NCBI GenBank assembly: GCA_029204225.1
Contig: CM055102.1
Coordinates: forward strand, 6,066,982 to 6,130,981
Reading direction: 5' to 3'
Source of the DNA: Diphasiastrum complanatum
Lineage: Eukaryota > Streptophyta > Lycopodiopsida > Lycopodiales > Lycopodiaceae
DNA: 64,000 bases
Under the pieces are notes generated by a model. It was not told the origin of the DNA, searched no databases, and worked only from the letters and a program-made list of their open reading frames with translations. The translations under genes were made by a program, and so were the position numbers. How positions within the stretch are numbered: the first letter of the stretch is position 1; every line of letters starts with the position of its first letter. Shown here piece by piece: positions 10,291 through 21,429 of the stretch.

Positions 10291-13200
10291 AATCTAGCAG
10301 TGTAACTAGATTCTTGCAAAATTTGAGGCTCAAATCCTCAAGCTCTACCAATTTCTGCATCTCATTTGGCAAGCTTGTGCATTTTGTGAAGTCACTAACA
10401 CTAAGCACCCTCAGATTTAGCAGTAGAGACAAGGTTGTGGGCAAAGGTAGGATTGAATGGCCAGATATGGCCAGCTCTTTCAGCGAAGAGATGTGACATA
10501 TGTCCTCCATTGAAGCTATTTGGGTCAGATAGCTATCGATGAACTCCATTGGCCTTGAAATCAAGCTGCATTTTGGGGGTCGTTGTCTCTCCCAAATGCC
10601 ACCATCCAACGTAGAGGCACCACAACCGCTCAGATTTAGGCAAGTACTTCAGCTGGGTACACCATGCTAGGTTGAAATTCTCTAGTCTTTTCAGATTGCT
10701 CACAGAATCTGGCAATTTCTCTAATAAAGTTCCTGCGACGTTGAGATGCACCAAGAGCTTGAGGCTGCCAATGCTGCTTGGTAGGGACTTTAGATGAAGA
10801 TTATCACTGAGGTCCAAGACCATAAGATTTTCCAAACGCGTGAGAAAACTATCGGGCAAAGCCTCCATGAGATTGTTGCCAAGTAGCAAAGTGCGCAAGC
10901 ATGGTGCACGAAGCTTGCGAGGGAGTTCTATGAGCTGGTTGTTCATTAATGACATCCTCCGTGCTCCAAGTGCTAGCGAATAGAAGCCGTTTCCAGCCAT
11001 CCACTCTGAAGGAATTTTTGTCAGCTCCCTCCCAGCTCGAAAAAGGGAATCCCGTTCATGCACAGGTTTATTGCGTTCCAGTATGTGGAGGGCAAGGTCC
11101 CGCAAAACATCATGAATCTTGAGAGTGGAAGAGTTGTGGCCAAATGGGCAATTTCAATCAATGAGCGTCCTATTAAGAGGCCCAGCAAGTAATATGCATC
11201 GTTTATAGGGTCATCTCCACGATCTCCAACCACTTGCTCACTTATGCACAACTCAAACAACCTCTTTTGCTCTACTTCAGCATCCTCTGGAAAAGCTGCA
11301 AAGTAGAGAAAACATTGCTTGCTGAGTGGATCAACTACATCCAAATCTTTGTAACTTAGCTCAAGGCGGTTAAAGAGCTCCTTTTCCGCATCATGGTCTG
11401 GCATTTGTGAGTTTTTCAGCCTCTGCAACGCTGCCCTCCATTCTTCAGGTGTGTTCTTCCCTACCATTGCTCCTGCAATAACCTTAAGAGCTAGAGGCAG
11501 TCTCTTGCATTCTGTAGCCATGGACCTGGCCAAATTTTCTAGGTGCTTTGGGACATTATCAACCCCTCCAAAAGCATGCACGGAGAAGAGGCTCCAACTA
11601 CCTTCTTCATCTAGAAGGCTCACAACCACCCTCTTGGTGTTGCTCCCCTTTCCCAGGACTGATTCGATTCGAGAAGTTATTAGCGTGACGCTGCCTGGTC
11701 CATCGGCTAGTTGTAACCACTCCAATACACTTTGCTCCCATACATCATCCAAGATCAGAAGCACCTTCTTCTGTCGGAGCTTATTGTATAGTTTTTTCTT
11801 AAAATCATCAATGAAAATGTTAACAAACTGTTTACTCTCAAGACCAATATTGTTGCTCAAATTGACATACAATGAGCTTATGCAGGGGTTGCGCCCCACT
11901 GTGAGCCAATAAATATGGCCACTCCCAAAGTGATTTTGTACCTTTGGGTTATTGTGAATTATTTTTGCCAGCAACGTTTTGCCTCCTCCCCCTGGGCCCC
12001 AAACTCCCACACATACAGAGCTCTCTCTACTGCATTCACTTTGCGAAAGCAGAGCTCTTAGTCAAATTGTCTAGCCCAAATACCAATTGTGGAACTGGTG
12101 GTAAATCTTCTTCTTCTGCACAGTAATCTGATATCATTGATGAAGATTCCCCTTTGGTTGTAGCTCTGATATCAATGCTCCAAGCCGAAGCCGAGATTTG
12201 ATCAGCTCGAGTTTTGATCTCGTGAAGTGCACGATCTTTATCATACTTGTGGTCCAGAGCTTCTCTTGTAACATTTGAGAGCCTGAGGCGGTGCGTCTCC
12301 TTTTGCATCTCCTTTTGGATCTCCATCAGCCGGCTGTCCAACACCTGGAGCCGTAACGAGGAAGACAGGACAACACCCAGCACCAGTATCGATGCTTGCT
12401 GGCAGAGTTCCCGTATGCGGACTGTTATCTCGATAATTCTTATGGCCGTGCGATATCTCGACCACGGATCCAAATACCAATTGTGGAACTGGTTGTAAAT
12501 CTTCTTCTTCTACACAGTAATCTAATATCATTGATGAAGATTCCCCTTTGGTTGTAGCTCTGATATCAATGCTCCAAGCCGAAGCCGAGATTTGATCAGC
12601 TCGAGTTTTGATCTCGTGAAGTGCACGATCTTTATCATACTTGTGGTCCAGAGCTTCTCTTGTAACATTTGAGAGCCTGAGGCGGTGCGTCTCCTTTTGC
12701 ATCTCCTTTTGGATCTCCATCAGCCGGCTGTCCAACACCTGGAGCCGTAACGAGGAAGACAGGACAACACCCAGCACCAGTATCGATGCTTGCTGGCAGA
12801 GTTCCCGTATGCGGACTGTTATCTCGATAATTCTTATGGCCGTGCGATATCTCGACCACGGATCCAAATACCAATTGTGGAACTGGTTGTAAATCTTCTT
12901 CTTCTACACAGTAATCTAATATCATTGATGAAGATTCCCCTTTGGTTGTAGCTCTGATATCAATGCTCCAAGCCGAAGCCGAGATTTGATCAGCTCGAGT
13001 TTTGATCTCGTGAAGTGCACGATCTTTATCATACTTGTGGTCCAGAGCTTCTCTTGTAACATTTGAGAGCCTGAGGCGGTGCGTCTCCTTTTGCATCTCC
13101 TTTTGGATCTCCATCAGCCGGCTGTCCAACACCTGGAGCTGTAACGAGGAAGACAGGACAACACCCAGCACCAGTATCGATGCTTGCTGGCAGAGTTCCC

Positions 13201-13567
13201 GTATGCGGACTGTTATCTCGATAATTTTTATGGCCGTGCGATATCTCGACCACGGATCCAACAGTCGCTGACGATTGCATTTTTTCACAATTTCATCTGC
13301 GTCTTTCAAAATTTCCCTGAGGCCCTGCAACCAATTCTCTGTTGAGCTAAAACTTGAAGCCACATGATCACCAGAGCTGGGGGATGGGGAATGGGACCTT
13401 GAGAGTTCGATGGCATGCACTACAGGCTCTATATCTCTGAGAAGGGTTTGAAGGCTCCTGCAATGCTCCCTGCAACTGATGGCAGTTCCTGCAGCCTGGA
13501 TAAGGGCATGCATTGGCTCTGATACCACGGCCCCAATTAAGCCAGGTAAGAACCCAGGATCCACCAT
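10289..13567 (-). pseudogene. NLR immune receptor (RPW8/CC-NB-ARC-LRR), broken
   Basis: Plant NLRs are intracellular receptors that detect pathogen effectors. The start is ATG 13567 (MVDPGFLPG). An RPW8-like coiled-coil region follows (LLRDIEPVV, DADEIVKKCN), its distal part present three times (12077-13258). NB-ARC: P-loop GPGGGGKTLL (about 11998), kinase 2 LLILDDVW, TLITSR, RLPLAL, CFLYFAAFPED and an MHD variant IHD (about 11115). LRRs run from 11050 to 10289. Lesions are a frameshift before the P-loop (about 12052-12060), one before IHD (about 11141-11146), one in the LRR (about 10590), the out-of-frame repeats and the LINE insertion. The gene cannot encode a full receptor as read. Confidence 0.85.
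12077..13258 (-). repeat. Three tandem 394-bp copies within the NLR coiled-coil region
   Basis: Units at 12077-12470, 12471-12864 and 12865-13258 are nearly identical, with a handful of base differences. Each encodes about 131 residues (DPWSRYRTAI to VPQLVFG). The period is not a multiple of three, so each junction shifts the frame and the copies cannot be read through as one protein. Near-identity indicates a recent duplication or an assembly artefact. Confidence 0.95.
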
Positions 13568-13790
13568 TATTGTTGTGCTAAATCTCTCCACCTTCTTCAC
13601 ACATACTTATATGAGGAAACAAAAGTATCAAAGTGGGCCAACCCCGATGACGCACCAGGTAACAAAGCACTCACTGCTTGGAAACACAACAGGCGGAAAT
13701 AACAACAGATGTTGGGCAACTAGCAAGGCAGTGCATGAAGCAATGCGAAGACGAAAAAATGAGAAGTAATTGTAGGCAGCAGCATAAATT

Positions 13791-13985
13791 TCAGAACAAG
13801 ACTCGAAAAACTACTCCGAAGAAATGGAAATTGTGCACTTAAAATGATGAGCAATCTGGAAAACGTGGTGGGCAGGAGTCAGGAGTCAGAACAAGACTCG
13901 AAAAACTACTCCGGAGGAATGGAAACTGTGCACTTAAATGATGAGCAATCTGGAAAATATTGTGGTGGGCAGGAGTCAGCAGGAG
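13791..13985. repeat. Tandem duplication of about 95 bp upstream of the NLR
   Basis: The phrase beginning TCAGAACAAGACTCG occurs at 13791 and 13886, with copies about 90% alike. They sit 220-420 bp upstream of the NLR start and could be part of its promoter. Confidence 0.85.
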
Positions 13986-14270
13986 TCAGAACTTTGGGGT
14001 AAAGCAACCCACAACTGATTCAGTAGTGCAAAACCGACGTGCAGGCACGTGCTGTAGACTAATCGCTGCTACAAACTGAAAGATGAACAATGATTCAACA
14101 ACATGGCATGATTTTGTTTTCCTTCTTTCTTTCTTTCTGGGAGAAAAGGTCAAGTGCTTCAGGCTCTATATTCTACAATATATTCGCTTCTCAAAGGAGT
14201 GCTCTGGAGACCTCTTTAGAGTTATCCTGATTCCTCAAAAAATACCTGCATTTTATGCAACTTCTCAGCT

Positions 14271-14332
14271 TTTTGAATACTTTTCCTCCTCAAAAGGAGG
14301 TTTTTTGAATACTTTTCCTCCTCAAAAGGAGG
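14271..14332. repeat. Two 30-bp units each holding a CCTCCT...AGGAGG hairpin
   Basis: Two exact copies with a 32-bp period each contain an 8-bp inverted repeat (CCTCCT, loop, AGGAGG). No flanking gene explains them. Confidence 0.85.
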
Positions 14333-14870
14333 TTTATATGCTTGTATAAAAAATTGGCATTGGACATGGATTTTGAGTTTTTTTAAGCTGCACCTTTATA
14401 GCTATTAGCTGTAAGCTTTCCTGTCCAAGATGATCTATCTATCTTTATTAGAGAGAGTTTGACCTCTAAGTTAAGTTTTTAGAGAGTTTGACACTAAAAA
14501 TAAAGCCTTTTTAACAACTTATATGTAAAGCTCATTAGACCACCTAGATCACCTTTTTTTAAAATTTTGTGGGAAAAAGTAATTGCAATTTGCATATAAC
14601 AAAACACGACATTTTGTTTTTGAGGAAAAGCTTGTAACTTGACCAGGCTTCGCATTTGCAAGTTGCAATGCATATCAAAGTCTAGTTTGTCTTTCAAAGA
14701 AAGTCGAAATTTTTAAAAAGCATGTCATGTGAATGGCAAACTTAAAAATTTCACTTGAATAAGTTACTTTAAAACGTCAAATGTTAAGCAATTTGATATT
14801 TTTAAATATTTATCGCAAATATAACATGATATATATCTATATATCTATATATAAAGATATTTGTGTGTCA
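14333..14870. other. No gene recognised
   Basis: AT-rich DNA with an imperfect 'gagagtttgac' repeat at about 14451-14490 and a 'tatatctatata' stretch at 14830-14850. Confidence 0.4.
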
Positions 14871-14879
14871 CATTTGTGC

Positions 14880-15020
14880 TTATGCATGGGGTAGGAGGAT
14901 GCATGTATGGTTGCATGGGTGCATCCTCCTGCCCCATGTACTTTTTCAAAAAACCTAACTAAAATTTTGAAATTAATGCATGGGCAGGAGGATGTGTGCA
15001 TCCTGTCCCATGCATACACA
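14880..15020. repeat. Palindromic GGAGGATGCATG repeat family, copy 1
   Basis: Two dyads: ATGCATGGGG...CCCCATG (about 14882-14938) and GCATGGGCAGGAGGAT...ATCCTGTCCCATGC (about 14978-15014). The core GGAGGATGCATGTATGG recurs at 15900 and 18396. This fits the ends of small foldback or MITE-like elements. Confidence 0.7.
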
Positions 15021-15039
15021 TTGTTCCCGCTCTCCTAAT

Positions 15040-15380
15040 TCAAACGGACCTCTCTTTATCCTCCCTCTCTCCCTCTCTCATGATCCTCCTTCCGAGATCC
15101 ATTTATGTCTCCTCTCTACCTCTCTCTCCTTCTTTCACCTGCTTATGGCCTCTCTCCTTCTCCTTCCATCTTCCTCTTTGTCTGCTGCCTCTCTCTCTCC
15201 TTCTTTCACCTGCTTATGGCCTCTCTCCTTCTCCTTCCATCTTCCTCTTTGTCTGCTGCCTGGCCCCGCTCTCCTTGTTGGCTCGCTCCTTCTCACACTC
15301 ATCACTTGTGTGCAACACTCTGCTGCCTGGCCCCACTCCTTTCTCCTCGCTGGCTCGCTCATTCTCACACTCATCACTTG
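15040..15380. repeat. Pyrimidine-rich duplications preceding the protease fragment
   Basis: A segment of about 70 bp ('ccttctttcacctgcttatggcc...' class) is present twice (about 15128 and 15203), then a 72-bp segment with 'ctcacactcatcacttgtgtgc' twice (about 15291 and 15363). The open frames here are Ser/Leu-rich low-complexity text. Confidence 0.75.
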
Positions 15381-15395
15381 TGTGCAATTTCTGCG

Positions 15396-15820
15396 TGTTG
15401 TATTTGGGTGTCGGATGAGGAATGCAGACACCTTCAATGATTCTAGAGGGGTTCTTGGTCTAGGACAAGGTGACATATCCTTCAGCTCGCAAATCGGCCA
15501 CAGATTCAGTAAATTCTCCTATTGCTTAGGGGACTATTATCTCAAATCCAACTCAACCGAAAGTCTGCTGCTATTTGGAAACGTAACTTAGAATTTATCA
15601 CATGCTATCATCTTCCGCTATATACCTCTGGTGAAGAATTCTCTGGCATCAACATTCTACTATGGTGGAGCAGGTGAGTGTTGGAGGGGAGATTCTTCCC
15701 ATTCCTAGCAATGCGTATCTTTTGGACAATGGTGGAACTATCTTTGATTCTGGCTCTACTCTTTCTTTCTTCAAAATGCCAACCTACCTTATCATTCTTG
15801 CCGCTTTCAGAGATGCCTGA
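15396..15820 (+). pseudogene. Fragment of a pepsin-like (nepenthesin-type) aspartic protease gene
   Basis: The first part reads VVFGCRMRN, FNDSRGVLGLGQGDISFSSQ and FSKFSYCLGDYY, with LLLFGNVT ending at a stop at 15591. The second, in shifted frames, reads IPLVKNSLASTFYY, VSVGGEILPIPSNAYLLD and GGTIFDSGSTLSFF, where DSG is the second catalytic motif of A1 proteases. The N-terminal lobe with the first DTG is absent, as is the C-terminus. The fragment sits between copies of a palindromic repeat family (14880-15020 and 15890-15965), which suggests gene capture by an element. Confidence 0.8.
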
Positions 15821-15889
15821 CACATTAATACAAATATCTAAATCTTGGAAGGAATGACTGTGAGGATAACGGATTTTTTTGAACTAAAA

Positions 15890-15965
15890 AACTTGGGGAG
15901 GAGGATGCATGTATGGGAAAAAGGATGCATGGCCCTCCTCCCCAAGCATGCATCTAAGGGGCCCA
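15890..15965. repeat. Palindromic GGAGGATGCATG repeat family, copy 2
   Basis: CTTGGGGAGGAGGATGCATG at about 15890 pairs with the reverse-complement phrase near 15938-15953 (CCTCCTCCCCAAG). It is about 1 kb to the right of copy 1, on the other side of the protease fragment. Confidence 0.7.
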
Positions 15966-16203
15966 CTCCAAATTCAAATTACCTTTTACCAACACACATA
16001 GTGTCTTGAAGTGCATGTGCATACTTTCATGGTGAAAGGTGTTAAACAAATGGGACTTTCACTATCAAAAATTTGAAGGGTGATCTAAGAATTTCTAAAA
16101 TTATTAGACTTTCCACGGGAAAGGCTGAAATAAAAATGCATCTCTATGAAAGAAAAATCGGCTGTGAAGGACTAGGAAGGCTTCAAAATGCAGGCCTGGT
16201 GGG

Positions 16204-16204
<1 letters not shown>

Positions 16205-16282
<78 letters not shown>
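16205..16282. repeat. (CT)39 microsatellite
   Basis: An uninterrupted run of 78 bp. Confidence 0.98.
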
Positions 16283-16285
<3 letters not shown>

Positions 16286-17060
16286 GTTGCACCCAAGCCT
16301 GCATGGTAGACCTACGTGGTGCATAGCTTAGTTGGCTTGCCACACAAGCCCTTGTCAAGCCTATGTGGGAGACTGCAACATGCTTGCATGGTAGACACCA
16401 AGCCTATGTCATGCCTATATGCCCTGCTACACAAGCCCATGATAGGGCTACGTGGCTTGCCACATGGAAAGTTCCAAGCCTGTGTGGTTTGTCTCATGAC
16501 ATGCCTACGTGGCTTGCCACATGGCAACGTGTGAGCCCTAGCTCTCTCTCTCTCTAGGTCCACTCAAGCCTACATGGCAGAGCTTGGTTGGCTTGCCACA
16601 CAAGCCTATGGCAAGCCGATGTGGTAGCTTGTGACATGCTTGTGTGGCAGACATCAGACCTATGCCATGCCTATGTGGCCTGCCACGCAAGCCTATGGTA
16701 GGCCTGCGTGGTAGCTTTCGAGCCCACCTATATCTCCCACATGGTAAACCTCAAACCTCATGCAAGCTTGGGGTTAGCCATGTGGCAGACCTACGTGGCT
16801 TGGCACGTGGCAGTGTGCGACAGGCTTAGTAGATAGCAGACCACGTAGGCAGAGCCTGGTTGGCTTGCCAGCCTATGATGGGCCTACGTGGCTTGCCACA
16901 TGGCTAACCCCAAGCCTGCATGATTTGCCACATGGCAGCCATACGTGACTTGTCACGTGGTAGCCTATGACAGGCTTGGTAGTTGCCATGTGGCAGTCTG
17001 CGACAGGCTTGGTAGATATCATACCTATGACATGCCTATATGGCCTGCTACACAAGTCCA
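16286..17060. repeat. Degenerate minisatellite with GGCTTGCCACA/CCTACGTGG words
   Basis: The words GGCTTGCCACATGG, CAAGCCTATG and CCTACGTGG recur in varying order at 20-60 bp spacing for about 770 bp. TGGCA/TGCCA half-sites give many short dyads. There is no coding signature; open frames here only read the repeat. Confidence 0.85.
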
Positions 17061-17061
17061 T

Positions 17062-17960
17062 CGAGCCAAAAATTGGTCAGATTCAGTAAAAATTGTCTGA
17101 ACTATGAACAGGGGGTGTTCATAGGTTCGTGGGCTCGACACGAACCCACAGGTTCATTTGCAGCTCAATTCTGACGTCGTCTGTCCGAAAATGCCCTTTC
17201 TATCGAGGGGAATGCCCCTAAATGGACTACTTTTCAACATTCCCGAGAACTGGTCCAGTGTCACCGGAACGGAATCCTTTTTTCAAACCCTTTGTTCTGT
17301 CCTGTGCTGCATGCCGAGACGAACCTACAAGACTAAACCGGGCTCCAAACGGTTAAACGTGCGTCCGAACCAGAAACCCTAAACGCAGTCCTGGGATTCT
17401 AGGCCCGTCAAGTCAGAAATTGGTCGGATTTAGTAAAAAATGGTCAAAACTTCGGACGGGAGGTGTCCACATATTTGTGGGCTCGACACGAATCCATAGG
17501 TTCATTTGCAGCTCAATTCCGACGTCGTTTGTCTGAAAACGCCCTTTCTGTCGAGGGGAATGCCACTAAATGGACTACTTTCCCACATTCTTGAGAATTG
17601 GTCCAGTGAACAGAGTCTTTTTTTTTAGACCCTCTATTTTTCATGTGCTACACACCGAGACGAATCCACAGGACTAAAAACCGGGCTCCAAATGGTTCAG
17701 TACTCACAGTAAAACGTGCATCCAAACTAGAAACCCTAAATGTCTAGAGGTTCGTGGGCTCAACACAAACTCATTGGACCAGTTGTTGCTCGATTTCAAC
17801 ATCGTGTGCTTCAACACGCCCTTCGTGCCGAGAGGATCACCACTAGAGCACAATAAATGGACTACTTTTTGGAATTTCGAGACGTGGTCTAGTTTAGCCG
17901 AACGGGCTCTGTTTTGCATGTTGTCTATTCCATCCAGTGTTGCATGTCGAGACGAACCTG
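17062..17960. repeat. Tandem copies of a 348-bp dispersed repeat
   Basis: The phrase GCTCGACACGAA with surrounding text recurs at 17133 and 17481 (period 348) and, more diverged, near 17758 (277 further). A single diverged copy in inverse orientation lies at about 47740-47920. Open frames across it (for example 17158-17382) differ between copies and look accidental. Confidence 0.8.
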
Positions 17961-18300
17961 CATACACATACATGTAATAGCAGCAGCAAGTAACACCAGC
18001 ACCCGCATCACCCGTGAATTTGATGGTACACACGCACAAATGCACACACACTTTTTCACACACTTCGCACATGCACACATTCACACAGACCCACTTCACA
18101 CATACACAACATCGACTGCTCGGTCGCACGCCTCGACCATCCATGGCCACCCAAACCATCAGTCGTCTGTCAACGGCATACACATAGACATTTATGCACA
18201 CAAACACACAAATTCACATACATATATGTACATGTACACTCACACACACCCTCGATTGCCCGCCATCGACTGACACTCTTTACTACTATATATATATTTA
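17961..18300. repeat. CA-rich simple sequence
   Basis: Interrupted CA/CACA tracts with 'cacacac' words from about 18024 to 18250. No gene. Confidence 0.8.
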
Positions 18301-18314
18301 AACTTACATACACT

Positions 18315-18450
18315 TTTATGCATGGGTGAGGGCCCCATGCATCCTCCTCCCCTCACCCATGCATACACTTTTTGAACTAAAAGGATGGGAAGGAGGATGC
18401 ATGTATGGGAAAAAGTGTGCATGCCCTCCTCCTCATGCATGCATGCATAT
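18315..18450. repeat. Palindromic GGAGGATGCATG repeat family, copy 3
   Basis: Two dyads separated by 'acactttttgaactaaaa': ATGCATGGGTGAGGG...CCTCACCCATGCAT (about 18319-18364) and GGAAGGAGGATGCATG...CATGCCCTCCTCC (about 18388-18436). Same arrangement as copy 1. Confidence 0.75.
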
Positions 18451-18495
18451 TCCTAAGCCTTTATTAGCCACCTTTTCATTAATGACTAACGGGCC

Positions 18496-18497
<2 letters not shown>

Positions 18498-18566
<69 letters not shown>
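18498..18566. repeat. (CT)n microsatellite, 69 bp
   Basis: Uninterrupted CT run. Confidence 0.98.
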
Positions 18567-18568
<2 letters not shown>

Positions 18569-21162
18569 GAATGAATGAATGATACTCATCTATATCTCGT
18601 TCATTTATGTACGCTTTGCTAAGTAATATCTAAGTCATTTTAACCACAAGGCTTGTATGCCAAAAAGAGGGCCCCTCTTTAAATTTTAAAACTCCTCAAT
18701 AGACTTTACCACCATTATCAACAGTCAAGGTATTCCACATGTTATCCGACGGATGAAATTGTTTACCTCCACCACAAGCTATTCGCGTGGAAGAAGAAGG
18801 AAATGTTATAAAGGAGTGGGACATTTCAGCACTTCTACCACACCTCCTCCTCTCCTTCACACTTTCTTATGAGCAGAGGCACCCACCATCTACGATCAGT
18901 CTTCCAACATCCGGTAAGTGATTTTTCTTTACTCATATGCATATTTGCTGCTAGCTTGATAATAAGCAGGAAGAATGCTTGATTGTTTGAATGGTGTCTC
19001 ACAAAAAATGACTAAGGATGGGCGCAGCCACATTGTTTTAGATTCAGTTATGAACCTATTCATAAGAAATGATAGGCACTCTTCTGGCAAATGATGGAGG
19101 GTTGTCAATCGTGACCTACAGCCCTCAAAAGAATGATGTTGTTGCTTACATACATTATGGTTTATGCATAAAGAATGGCATTTTTGAAGCTATGTGCACA
19201 ATGGAATTGCGCTAGCAGCGCATTCATATCTACTTTGATTGTGGACAGAAATCATTATAATCTCTTTTCAAGTTTTTGAACAATTGTATACTGCTCAACT
19301 GGGACAGCGATGAAGTTGTTCCCGGAAGAATAGACCAACTGTATATGTTATCACTCATTTACTTGTATGAATTTATGACCTCCAACATTGACTGGACAGC
19401 GATGGAGGCACTTTCAAGTGTCTGAGATAGTGTCTTGGTGATGTCCATCGCTGGTGGACGACCTACTACATAATGTTTTTTGCTCACAAGCATATTATTG
19501 CTTACGATTTGTCATATACCAGATACGCACAATAATATTCAAAGTTACGTGTCTCTGTCTCTACAGTAGCTTCTAAATTGCATAAATAAATCTTTGTTTC
19601 TTGATTCGAAATACACTCAAAAACAAGTATGTACATGGCAAGCATTGTGATAATTAGACTACATGATAACATACGTATGATACTAGGCTATGTTGCTAGT
19701 TATAAGAAGCAGTTTCATTCCTAATCTAAATACGTGGTGATTGGCACTATTGTTAATCTGACTACCTATGTGTATCGGTGGCAATAACTAGACTCGAATT
19801 CACTCATTAGCAATCTTCGAGAGGAACGTCTCTCATAACAACCATGACTTCCTCATAGGATAGGATTCTTTCACGACATCTATTCATGTTAGTGTTGCAA
19901 TACCCACATCTTGTAAGCACAACAAGCATTGCAATCAAGAATCAGTAGAATTGAATTTCTTTTTAATCATAATGGAGTATGAGCAACATTTCTCGACAAA
20001 CTATTTTCAATAGTATCTTCAAGAATTACATTCAATTTTGTAGTTGAAACAACTACTGGAATCCAAATGTATACACCTTTTGTTAGTGAGTGGCTGTAAT
20101 GCATATATCATTTCATCAAAGTCTGTCTCTCATGACCACACCTTTTTGAACTTCTTCATGTAACAAAGTATTCTTGATAATGTCCCTAGCCACCTTCATT
20201 TTAATTAACCTGTGTCCTAACTTTGGATCCTGCATGGCTTTCTCTTTACTCTGTTCATGAAATCATAGATCACTTTTCTAATCATTCCTTGTTCAACTGG
20301 ATGTTTGTGATTTTCCAAATGCTAACATCCTTGACTATAAGATAATTATGTACAATCTTGCACCCTCGAAATGCAATAATATATCATTGCAAGGCGTGAA
20401 CTAAAGCGAAATAGATGCAACTTGCAATGCATACGAGATAGAGTGTTGTGCTCAAAAGTAACAATGCCACTACAAATAGTCTTGTGAAGTCTTCATTTCC
20501 ATTGTGTTTCATTTGATATTCCAATTTTCATAAAGTAAGGACAATTGTTATTCAAACACTTCAAATGACTAGCAAATTGCCTAAATTTCAAAACACTAAA
20601 AAATTGGCAATATTTGTATTGCAATACTCATTCCACGTATGGCCATCAAAATTTTGCTCCATTCCTATCATCTTAGACTAAAAGCATGTTTTGGTGGTAC
20701 AAAAAAGGAACCCATTTTTCATAGTACCTTTTGGTAGTACATGTCAATCTTTGTGGATTTTATTACTCATAATTTATATTTCTAATACAATACTTATGGT
20801 AGTACATTTCTCACTTTTTGGAGCAAGTGATAGGTCCCATGAGTTAATGCAATGAAGGCGTCCTTGACAATCATCAGCATACTAATCACATGGGCCTACT
20901 TTATCTAATTTGAATTTGGATAATAAATGTTTTGCTCTCCAAATAATCAATTCAGTGCTATCCTTGCTTTCTCTATCAGTGAACATATTGTTGCTTTCTG
21001 CTATGATCAGTTCACGTTGTTGTCTTGCTTTCTACTATCAGTTCATCTGCTATCTTGCTTTATGATATCTTACTTTCTGCTACGATTGCTTTCTGCTATC
21101 AGTTCATTCCAATTTGCTTTCTTGCTTACTTGTTTTTTTTTCGGTTCATTGCTAGCCGGGAA
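18567..21162. other. About 2.6 kb without a recognised gene
   Basis: I find no domain on either strand. A TATAAAGG word at about 18807, a pyrimidine-rich stretch and a good splice donor (CCG|GTAAGTGA at about 18913) could be a promoter with a short non-coding first exon, or an LTR leader. Words of the type TTTGGTAGTAC recur at 20690-20810. Confidence 0.4.
18800..18915 (+). promoter_or_regulatory. Possible promoter and 5' exon
   Basis: TATA-like TATAAAGG at about 18807 is followed 30 bp later by a C/T-rich segment and a consensus splice donor. No downstream coding exon was found, so this is weak. Confidence 0.2.
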
Positions 21163-21429
21163 CCACGACTTAGCTTTCCTGCTTTCAACTCTTGTCATCT
21201 GAACCCACTTGACATACAAGCAGCCAACTCACCAACAACGATCATACTTAACCAACTTGAAGTTCTGAAACCAACATCGAAATCCAACCTCGCGCCACGC
21301 CAGATCGGGGGTCCCGATGTGGGTGACTTCCCTCCAAGCAAGCCGCCGACATACATCAAACTTAACTAACTCAAAGCTTCATTACAAACGAGTAACATCC
21401 ATTCCAAACAAGTCGTCTGACTTACATCA
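21163..21429 (-). repeat. LTR copy, truncated
   Basis: About 90% identical to the LTR at 24204-24503 in the same orientation. On the minus strand it begins TGATGTAAGTCAGACGACTT at 21429 and stops matching about 35 bp before the expected end. It could be the 3' LTR of the element whose 5' LTR is at 24204-24503, or a separate relic. Confidence 0.75.

Noticed and set aside
14980-15591. 203-codon frame taken as one gene
   Set aside because: Only its last third is aspartic protease. The first part is duplicated CT-rich DNA read as Ser/Leu/Pro text.
16286-17060. CRISPR-like array
   Set aside because: Words repeat at irregular spacing without constant repeats and unique spacers, and the DNA is plant nuclear.
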